Part shown: positions 1 through 10,200 of the stretch, piece after piece
How the letters are laid out: every line of letters starts with the position of its first letter
How positions within the stretch are numbered: position 1 is the first letter of the stretch
DNA from: an uncultured Rhodanobacteraceae bacterium
GTDB taxonomy: Bacteria > Pseudomonadota > Gammaproteobacteria > Xanthomonadales > SZUA-5
Assembly: GCA_937928755.1 (NCBI GenBank)
Contig: CALEZI010000201.1
Coordinates: forward strand, 1-36,090
Direction of reading: 5' to 3'
DNA: 36,090 nt
Notes under the pieces: generated by a model
Told to the model about the DNA's origin: nothing
The model's database searches: none
Seen by the model: only the letters and a program-made list of their open reading frames with translations
Made by a program: the position numbers and the translations under genes

Positions 1-66
1 AAAAGCGGCGCCGCAGGCGCGGCGCCCTCCAAAGGCCGCGAGCCGTGATCTGGCGTGCTCCTGGAG

Positions 67-85
67 GGCCAAGCGCTGCTTGGCC
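67..85. repeat. Short perfect hairpin downstream of ilvE
   Basis: An 8-bp perfect stem (GGCCAAGC / GCTTGGCC) with a 3-base loop lies about 40 bases past the ilvE stop. There is no T-run on either side, so it is not a classical intrinsic terminator. It could still be an RNA 3'-end hairpin. The first 35 bases of the window also hold a GGCGCC-rich imperfect inverted repeat. Confidence 0.4.
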
Positions 86-124
86 GCGTTGCTCTTGCTC
101 CGTCGGGGCTTAGGTGGCGGCGCC

Positions 125-1042
125 TCAAACGTACTCCAGCCAGCCGTGAGTGTCCGCCACGCTGCCATCGAACAGCCCGAAGAACTGCTTCTGAATCGCG
201 CGCGTGGCAGGGCCGGGCTTGCCGCTGCCGATCTTCTTGCCGTCGACGCTGCGGATCGGCGTGATTTCGGCGGCGGTGCCGGTCATGAACACTTCTTCGG
301 CCAGATAGATCATTTCGCGCGGCAGGTTCTGTTCGCGGATCTCGTAACCGAGTTCCTGGGCGATCACGATGGCACTGTCGCGAGTGATGCCCTGCAGGAT
401 CGAAGCGCCCATCGGTGGCGTGTAGATCACCTTGCCGAAGATCAGGAAGATGTTCTCGCCGGCGCCCTCGGCGAGGTAGCCGTCGTGGGTCAGCGCGATG
501 CCCTCGTGGAAGCCGAGGCGTTTGGCTTCGCGCGACACCAGAATACTGGACAAATAATTGCCACCGGCCTTGGCGGTCGCCGGCAAGGTATCCGGCGCGA
601 CGCGACGCCACGACGAAATGCAGGCATCGATGCCGTCGTTGACCGCCTGCGCGCCGAGGTATGGGCCCCATACCCATGCGGCGATCATGCAGCCCGTCGG
701 GTTGTCGGCGCCCAGGCCGAATCCGCCGGATCCGCGCCAGATCAACGGGCGCAGGTAAGCGGCGGTCAGCTTGTTCGAGGTGATGACTTCGCGACCGGCA
801 GCCAGCAGCGTGGCCAGATCGTATTCGGTGTCGAGATCGTAAATGCTCGCCGACGCATACAGTCGCTTCATGTGATCGGTGTAGCGGAAGATCGCCGGGC
901 CGTTCGGCGTCTGGTACGAGCGGATACCCTCGAACACCGACGAGCCGTAATGCAGCGCGTGCGACATCACGTGCACGGTGGCCTCGGCCCACGGCACGAG
1001 CTTGCCATTGAACCAGATGAATTCGGGCAGGTTTTGGCTCAT
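125..1042 (-). CDS. ilvE: Branched-chain amino acid aminotransferase
   Basis: A 305-residue class IV PLP-dependent aminotransferase, the usual length for IlvE. It catalyses reversible amino transfer between glutamate and the 2-oxo acids of valine, leucine and isoleucine in the cytoplasm. Visible family signatures are the N-terminal 'IWFNGKLVPWAEA' and 'HALHYGSSVFEGIR' segments, the PLP lysine in 'TAKAGGNY' (about K158), and the C-terminal half with 'GAGENIF' and 'FMTGTAAEITP'. The start at 1042 is supported by an AAGGA motif at 1049-1053, seven bases upstream. It is transcribed away from the giant repeat gene, with about 210 bases between the two starts. A D-amino-acid or aminodeoxychorismate lyase-type relative is possible in this fold, but the signatures fit IlvE best. 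Confidence 0.95.
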   Translation of the reverse strand: MSQNLPEFIWFNGKLVPWAEATVHVMSHALHYGSSVFEGIRSYQTPNGPAIFRYTDHMKRLYASASIYDLDTEYDLATLLAAGREVITSNKLTAAYLRPLIWRGSGGFGLGADNPTGCMIAAWVWGPYLGAQAVNDGIDACISSWRRVAPDTLPATAKAGGNYLSSILVSREAKRLGFHEGIALTHDGYLAEGAGENIFLIFGKVIYTPPMGASILQGITRDSAIVIAQELGYEIREQNLPREMIYLAEEVFMTGTAAEITPIRSVDGKKIGSGKPGPATRAIQKQFFGLFDGSVADTHGWLEYV

Positions 1043-1048
1043 GGCCGG

Positions 1049-1082
1049 TCCTTGTGATGGCGGAAGGAAAACGCCGACTATA
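1049..1082 (-). promoter_or_regulatory. Ribosome binding site and possible -10 box of ilvE
   Basis: On the minus strand, AAGGA (1049-1053) precedes the ilvE ATG at good spacing. A TATAGT hexamer (1077-1082) lies where a -10 box would give a leader of roughly 27 bases. I see no good -35 hexamer, so the promoter part is tentative. Confidence 0.35.
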
Positions 1083-1251
1083 ACGCCGCGGGACTGGAGC
1101 TGCTCTGGTAGTCCGTTTCGCCAGGACGGCGCTGGCGCTCGGCCCCGAATCGCGCGCGATGGTCGCGGCTGGTTGCCGTCTGAATCGGAGTTGAACGATT
1201 GCGACCGGCCGGCGCATGCTTGGGCGCTGTGATTCAGCCGTGGGGCGCCGC

Positions 1252-4200
1252 ATGTCCATCCGTTCTGTCGTCACCCGAACCCTCGGTCTGTTTTCGCTGC
1301 TGATCTCGATGGCTGCCTGGGCGCAGCCCTACCAGTACCACGTCTACATCGACAGCGATCAGCGCTCGACCACCGGCTGCACGGTCAGTGGCGGCGGACA
1401 GAGCTTCGAGGGGGCCGATTACCGGCTGACGGCGACGGTTTCGGGTAATCCGCCGCTGGTCACCACGCGTACGCTGGCGGCTTGCGATGGCGGCAGTTTT
1501 GCCGGCGGCAACGTGTTGCCGTCAAACTACCCGGTCGGCTTGAACAACGGCCTGCCGCTGGGCGGCGCCTTTGCCGATGTGATCGAGTTGTCCGTGGCGC
1601 GGGCGCAACTGGCGGGCGCCGAACCGATCGTGCGCATCGGTTTCGGCGCGGCGAGTGCGTCGGGTTCGGTCGATGTGCTGTACACCGCGAATGGACAGGT
1701 CGGCGGCCCGCCGATGGTCGTCGGTCTTGCGGCGCTGATTCCAACAATAGGCTTCTTCGGCGCCCTGCTCCTGGCGCTGGCGCTGGCAGCGCTGGCGTTG
1801 CGTGCGCTCAAGCACAACCGGCGGCTGGCGCAGATGCTGCTGATCGGGGCGTTCTTTTCCGCGGGTTTTGCCGCGTGGGCGGCAAACTTCATCGCCGATG
1901 GCCAGGTCGGCGACTGGTCCGGTTCATCGCCGGTGGGTTTGGATGCGATCGGCGATTCGCTGCCGAACCTGAGCGCCACGGATATCGTCGGCGCGTTCGC
2001 CGCCGAAGAGAACCGCAACCTTCACTTCCGCATCGACGTGGTCGACGCCGAGAACCGCCCGCCGGTGGCGGTGGGCGACGCTTACACGATGATCGAGGAC
2101 GGTGTGCTCAACATCGCGGCGCCGGGTGTGCTGGCCAACGACTCGGATCCGGACGGCAACCCGATCACCGCGCAGTTGGTGACGGGCCCGACGCGCGGCA
2201 CGCTGACGCTGAACGCCGACGGCAGCTTCGTCTACACGCCGAACGCCAACGTCAACGGCAGCGATTCGTTCACCTACAACGCCTTCGATGGCCAGGTCAC
2301 CAGCCTGAGCCCGGCGACGGTGACGATCGCGATCACGTCCGTGAACGACGTTCCGGTTTTCACCGCAGGTAGCTCGCAGACGGTGCTGGAAGATGCGGGT
2401 GCCCAGACGGTCAACCCGTGGGCCAGCGGCATCGACGACGGCGATCCGGAAGTCACCCAGGCCCTGAGCTTCGAGATCACCGCCAACAGCAATGCCGCGC
2501 TGTTCAGCGCCGGCCCGGCGGTCAGCCCGAGCGGCGTGCTGAGCTATACGCCAGCGGCCAACGCCAATGGCAGCGCGACGATCACGCTGCGCCTCAATGA
2601 CGACGGCGGCACCGCCAATGGTGGCGTGAACAGCAGCGCCACGCAGACCTTCACGATCAGCGTGACCGCGGTCAACGACGCGCCGAGCTTCACTGTGGGG
2701 CCGGACCAGACGGTCAATGAAGATGCCGGTTCGCAAGTCGTGAACCCGTGGGCCACCGCGATCAGCGCCGGTCCGCCGGACGAGTCCGGCCAGGCGGTCA
2801 GCTTCGAGATCACCAACAACAGCAATGCGGCGCTGTTCAGCGCATTGCCCGCAGTGAGCCCGACTGGCGTGCTCAGCTACACGCCCGCGGCCAATGCCAA
2901 TGGCGTGGCGACGATCACGCTGCGTGCGCGCGACAATGGCGGTACCGCCAACGGTGGCGTCGATGCCAGTGCCACGCAGACGTTCACGATCACGGTCAAT
3001 GCGATCAACGATGCACCGAGTTTCACCGTCGGCCCCAACCAGACGGTCCTTGAAGACGCCGGTGCGCAGACGGTGAACCCTTGGGCCACTGCGCTCGACG
3101 ACGGCGATCCGGAACTCACGCAAGCGCTGAGTTTCGTCATCACCGCCAACAGCAATGCGGCGCTGTTCAGCAGTGCACCGGCCGTCAGCCCGACGGGTGT
3201 CCTGACGTACACGCCAGCGGCCAACGCCAACGGCAGCGCGACGATCACGCTGCGCATCGAGGACGACGGTTCCAGCACGCCGCCGAACGTCAACACCAGC
3301 GCCACGCAGACCTTCACCATCACCGTGACCGCGGTCAACGATGCGCCGACGCTGACCGCGGCGAATCCGCCCACCGTGCTTGAGGACGCAGGTCCGCTGA
3401 CGGTTGCCAACTGGGCGACGTTCAATCCCGGCCCGCCCGATGAGGCCGGCCAGACCGTGCTCGGTTACCAGATCAGCGCGATCAGCAATCCCGCGCTGTT
3501 CGCGGTGCCGCCGGCGGTGGCCAACAATGGCACGCTGACCTACACGCCGGCGGCGAACGCCAACGGCAGCAGCAGTTTCGTGGCGCGCGTGCAGGATTCC
3601 GGTGGCACTGCCAACGGTGGCGTCGATCTCAGCATCGCGCAAACCTTCACTATCACAGTCACGCCGGTCAACGATGCGCCGAGCTTCATCGTCGGCCCCA
3701 ACCAGACCGTCGATGAGGATGCGGGGCCACAGACGGTGAACCCGTGGGCGACCGCGCTCAATGATGGTGATCCGGAGATCACCCAGAACCTGAGCTTCGT
3801 CATCACCGCCAACAGCAATGCGGCGCTGTTCAGCAGCGCACCGGCCGTCAGCCCGACGGGTGTCCTGACTTACACGCCAGCGGCGAACGCCAACGGCATC
3901 GCGACGATCACCTTGCGCGTCCAGGACGACGGCTCGAACACGCCGCCGAACGTCAACACCAGCGCCACGCAGACCTTCACGATCACCGTGACGCCAGTCA
4001 ACGATGCGCCGAGCTTCCTTGCCGGTCCCAACCAGACCGTCGATGAAGACGCGGGCGCACAAACGGTCAACCCGTGGGCGACGGCGATCAGCGCGGGCCC
4101 GGCCGACGAGTCCGGCCAAACGCTGGGCTTCAACGTGACTGGCAACACCAATGCGGCGCTATTCAGCGCGCAGCCGGCGATCAGCCCGACCGGCGCGCTG

Positions 4201-7200
4201 ACGTACACCCCGGCAGCGAACGCCAACGGTGTGGCGACCATCACGCTGACCCTGAGCGACAACGGCGGCAATACACCACCGAACGTCAATACCAGTGCCC
4301 CGCAGAGCTTCACCATCACCGTCAATCCGGTCAACGACGCGCCGGTCAACGCCGTGCCCGGGGCCCAAGGCACCGGTGATACGGTACCTTTGGTGTTCAG
4401 CACCACCAATACCAATGCGATCAACGTGGCCGACATCGATGCTGCGGCCGGCATCGTGCAGATGAGTTTTGGTACGGGTGCGGCAGCCAACGGCACGCTG
4501 ACCCTGGCCAATCCGGGATCGGTGCTGACCAGCCTGACCGGCAACGGCACCCAGCAAGTCATCGCCACCGGCACTGTCACGGCACTGAATCTCGCACTCA
4601 ACGGTCCGTCGGGCTCGCTGACCTACACGCCGGTCGCCGGCACCACAGCCGCGCGCATCATCACGGTGATCACCAACGACCAGGGCAACACCGGTTCAGG
4701 CGGCGCGCTGCTCGACACCGACACGATCACGGTCAATGTCGATGCACCGCCGGTGGTGACCAGCACGCCGGTCAATGGCGCCACCATCGCCAACAATGCG
4801 CCGATCACGGTCAACTTCAGCGAGTCGGTCAATGTCATTGCCGGCATCACGCTGACCTGCGGCGGCCCGAACCTGATCACCGGCGGCGCGACCGGCGCTG
4901 CCGTCAGCGCACTGAATCTGACCTACAGCGCGCCGCTGCCAGCCGGCAGTTGCACCTTGACCGTGCCCGCGGCCAGCGTCAGCGATGCCGACGTCATCGA
5001 CCCGCCGAACAACCCCGCCGCCAACTACGTCGCCACGTTCACCGTCGATGCGGCGCCGGCGGTCACCACGACCACGCCGATCAATGGTGCGACCACCGCG
5101 AACAATGTTGCGCTCTCGATCAACTTCAACGAGCCCATCGATGCGACCGGCGCCGCCGTGACCTTGAACTGCGGCGGCCCGATCGCGCTCGGTGCGATCA
5201 CCGGTACCGGCGTCAGCGTGCTCAACCCGACCTACACCGCGCCGCTGCCCTCGGGTGCGTGCACGCTGACCGTCGTCGCTGCACAGATCGATGACAGCGA
5301 TACCTTTGATCCGCCGGCCAATCCCGCAGCGAACACGGTGATCAACTTCACCGTCGATGCACCACCGGCGCTGGTCAGCGCGACCCCGGCCGCCGCTGCG
5401 GTGGTCGGCACCGGCCAGACCGTGAGCTTCACCTACGACGAACCGGTCAATGACCTCGGCGGCGCGATCACGCTCAACTGCGGCGCCAATGTCCCCGGCA
5501 CGGTGGGTGGTTCGGGCACCGCAACGTTGACCTTCACGCCGACCAACCCGCTGACCGCAGGTGCGAGTTGCACCGCGACTGCCGTCGCTTTGCAGATCGG
5601 CGATCTGGATCTGTTCGATCCGCCGCAGAATCCGGCCGCCAACAGCACGCGCAGTTTCACGGTCGACACGCCGCCGAGCGTGACCACCACCAACCCGGTC
5701 AGCGGTGCAATCGATGTGCCGCTCGCGGGCGTCGTCGTCTTCAACTTCACCGAGGACGTCGACTTCGTCGTCGCCGACTTCACCTATGTCTGCAACGGCA
5801 ACCCGGTGATCTTTGGTGTAGCCGGCAGCGGCACCAACCAGGCCACCTTGACCCCGACCGGCAATATCCCGGTCAACGCGCCGTGCACGGTGACCGCGCT
5901 GACCACCATCGTCGACAGCGACACCGCCGATCCGCCGAACAATCTGTCCGCAGCCTTCCCGGTGAGCTTCACGTCGGTCAATGACAGCGCGCCGACGGTC
6001 GCGGTCGTGACCCCCCTCAATGGTGAGATCACCCGTTCCGGACCTTCATTCAACATCGCGTTCAGTGAGCAGGTCTCGGTCGGCGCGAACGCGATCGTGA
6101 TTGCCTGCACCCCGTCCGGTGCGACCATCACGCAACCGGCCGCAGTGGTCTCGAATATCCTCGGTCTTGCCTTTGCCGGCTCCCCGGCGACCACCGGTCA
6201 ACCCGGCGACACCTGCACGATCACGGTCGAATCGACCCTGGTCACCGATATCGACGCGATCGACCCGCCGAATGAGCTCGACGGCAACAACAGCGGCGAT
6301 ACCAACGACGGCGATGCCGACGACTTCGTGTCGACCTACACGATCGATGTCGCACCGGTCGTCACCTCGACGTTCCCCGCCGGCGGTACGACCGCGAACA
6401 ACGTCGCGTTGCAGATCAACTTCAGCGAGCCCGTCGATGCGACTGGCGCCGCCGTGACCTTGAACTGCGGCGGACCGATCGCGCTTGGTGCGATCACCGG
6501 TACCGGCGTCAGCGTGCTCAACCCGACTTACACCGCGCCGCTGCCCGCGGGCCCCTGCACGCTGACCGTAGTCGCTGCGCAGATCAATGACAGCGATGCC
6601 TTGGATCCGCCGGCCAACCCTGCAGCGAACACGGTGGTCAACTTCACGGTCGACGCCGCGCCCAGCTTCGTCAGCTCGAATCCTGCGAATGGCGGGGTCG
6701 CCAGCACCACGCAGGCGATCAGTTTCACCTTCAGCGAGAACGTTGACGACCTCGGCAACGCGATCCAACTCCAGTGCGGTGGCGCCGTCCCTGGCGTGAT
6801 CACCGGTTCCGGCACGCCCACGCTGACCTTCACGCCGGACGCCCCGCTGACGCCGGGGGCCAGTTGCATTGCCTCGGTTGGCGCGAGCGACGTCGGCGAC
6901 AGCGACAGCTTTGACCCGCCGCAGAACCTGACCAGCGGTGCGCTCGTCAATTTCACGGTGGACGCCGCGCCGGACTTCAGCTCCAGCCTCCCGGCCAACA
7001 ATGCGGTCAATGTCGGCCTCGGCGCCAACCTCAGCGTCACCTTTACCGAGCCGGTCAACTTCACCGCCAGCGCGTTCACGCTGGACTGCCCTGGTGGCTC
7101 GCCGGTCGCGTTCACCGTCAGCGGCAGCGGCAGCAACACCGCCAGCATCGACCCGACGCCGGCAACCCTGCCGATCAACACCCTGTGCGTGCTGACCGTC

Positions 7201-10200
7201 GACGACGCGCAAGTGACCGACGTCGATCTCGCCGATCCGCCGAATGCCGGCAGCGGCGTCACAACCATCAGCTTCACCACGGTCAACGACAACCCGCCGA
7301 CGGTGGTCACCAATCCAGCCAACGGTGCGGCGAACATTGCACTCAACGGCAATATCACAGTGACCTTCAACGAGACGGTGACGCTGACCGGCGCCTGGTT
7401 CCAGCTCAACTGTCCGATCAGCGGAATGCGCACCAGCACCGGCGAACTCACCGGCACCGGCATCAACATCATCGAGAACACGCCGGACCTGGTGTACACC
7501 ATCGACCCGATCGCCAATCTGGCGAACGGCGAGTCGTGCGCCATCACCATCGACTCGGCCAGTGTCGTCGACAACGACGCCATCGACCCACCGAATGAAC
7601 TCGACGGTGACGCCAGCGGCGACACGGCGGACGGCGATGCCGACGACTACGTGGCGCAGTTCACTACCCCCGACGTCGCTCCGACAGTCACCAGCACGCC
7701 AGCCGCGGGGGCCACCGTGCCCAACACGCAAGCGGTCACACTGAATTTCAGCGAGCAGGTCAACGTCGCCGCCGGCGCCATCAACTTCAACTGCGGAGCC
7801 GCGGTGACGTTCACGCCGGCATTGCCGCAATCCGGGATCAGCACGCTGACGCTGACGCCAACCGCAGCATTGCCCAATGGCGCGAATTGCACGGTCACGC
7901 TGGAATCGACACTGATCACCGACGTCGATGCGATTGACCCGCCCAATGAGCTGGACGGCGATAGCAGCGGCGATCTGGTCGACGGCGATGCCGACGACTT
8001 CTCGGTCAGTTTCAATGTGGATTCGCCGCCGACGCCCTTGAGTTTGAGCGTGGATGTAGCGGGAGTCCCGCAGTTCCTGCCGCTGCTCGGCGGTCAAGTG
8101 GTGGATGTGGGCAGCAATATCAGAGCGGTATTCAGCGAGAACATCGATGCGACCGCCGCGGGCATCACCCTGGAATGCCCTGTCGGAGTGCCAGTGGCTT
8201 TCGCCGGATTGCCGGTGGCCAACAACACCAATATCACGGTGAATCCCACCGGCAACTTGCCGGGGGATACCGTGTGCAGGTTGACTCTGGTGCATACCGC
8301 AATCACCGACTCCGACAGCTTCGATCCGCCGAATCAACTGGATGGAGACGGCAACGGTGTGGAAGGCGACTCGATTGCGGTCAACTTCACCACCCAGTCC
8401 ATTGCGCTTGACGACGCCTATACCGTCACGCCACACCTGACCTTTGCCTCTCCGACCAGTGTGCGGGCCAACGACAACCCGGTCACCGTGACCGTGACCG
8501 GATTCGGCAATTCCCTGGGAACGGCCAACGGCACGGTTCCGAATGGCACGAACTTCATCACCGCCGGCGGCGCGGGTGGCCGCGTGGTGATGAATGCAGA
8601 CGGCACCTTCAGTTTCTTCCCCGACGCCACCGACGACAACACCGATGGCACGGTGACTTTCTTCTACACCATCAGCGGTGGCGATACCGCCCAGGTCACG
8701 TTGACCTTCGAGGCCGAGCAACTGGTCTGGTTCGCCGATTCAACGCCGTCAGGCATCGTCTGCACGGGCACGAACGTCGGCACGCAGGCCTGCCCGTCCA
8801 GCGATCTCAGCACCATCGCCGGCAACCTCACGGTCAACGACATCCTCTTCATCGACAGCGGCAACTATGGCTGCGGCCTCACCTTGCCGAACAACGTGCT
8901 GGTGGTCGGCAATGGAGCAACCTCGACACTCGCCGCCCTCGCAGCCTCGCGCGTGACGCCGGTTCCGGGTAGCGATTTTGCGCCGTACAACGCGCTGAAC
9001 GGTGTTCCGCCGGTGCTCAGCGTCAATGGAACCTGCATACAGCTCGGTCAGGACAATGCGTTGCAAGGCTTCACGATCAACGACAGCGGCCTGGCCGGCA
9101 ACGACATCGCCGGGAACGCCTTCGGCACGCTGACGGTGGATCGGGTCACGCTCGGCGGCAATGGTCGTGCACTGAACCTGGTCGGTGGCACGTTGAACGG
9201 AAACTTCCTCGACATCGATGTCAATGGCAGCAACAACGAAGGCCTGCGGCTGGCGTCAGTGGGCGGTACCTGGAGCGTCACCAGTTCGGTGAGCATCTCG
9301 AACATCAGCGCGACCGGCTTCAACATCGCCAACACACCCGCCGGCGGCAGCGCCACCTTCACCAATGGGGTCGCGGTCAACAAATCCAGCAGCGGCACCG
9401 CGCTGCTGCTGACGGGCAACGCCGCACCGATCGATTTGGGTCCGGTGGCGATCACGGCAGGTGCAGGCACTGCGGCGCAACTCAGCGGCAGTGGCCTGAT
9501 CACCATCTCCGGCGGCTCGCTGACCGCCACCGGCGGCCCGGCGCTGGATGTCGCAACGGCGAACCTCGCCGTCACCCTGGCGTCCGCTTCCTCTACCAAC
9601 AGCAGCACGCAGGGCATCAGCATCGGCAGCCTGACGGGCTCGATCGTGATCGGCAATGGCGGCAGTATCGTGAATCCGACGGGCACCGCCTTCAACGTGG
9701 CCAACGGCCTCGGCGGCGGCGTCAGTTACGGCGGTGCGATCTCCAAGACCAGTAGTGGCACCTTGGTGTTCACATCGGGAGCCGGTGGCGGCGATTTGAC
9801 GCTGTCCGGCAATCTTTCCTGCACTGCTGCCTGCGGTACCGGCGCCGGGGCGAACGGAGTGCGCGTGGGCAACCGGACCGGGGGTACGCTGACGTTCTCC
9901 GGCGCTTCCAAGGTTTTCAACAGCAGTACCGCGAATACCGGAATCAGTCTCGACTCCAATACCGGCGCGACGATCAGCTTCACCGGTGGTGGACTCGGCG
10001 TGGTAACGACCAGCGGCGACGCCTTCGCGGTGACTGGCGGCGGAACGGTCAACGTGACTGGCGCCGGCAACAGCCTCAGTGCAACCACAGGTACCGGATT
10101 GCTGGTCAACCATCCGGCTTCGCAGCCGGTCAATCTCAACTTCGCTTCGATCGTGTCCAGCGGCGGAACCAGTACTCACGGCATTCGCCTCAACAACATC

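Noticed and set aside
1924..4119. Long minus-strand ORF (731 codons) under the giant gene
   Set aside because: It is an Arg-rich antisense shadow of GC-rich repeat DNA; all domain signals are on the plus strand. The same holds for 6046-8721 and 9256-10983.
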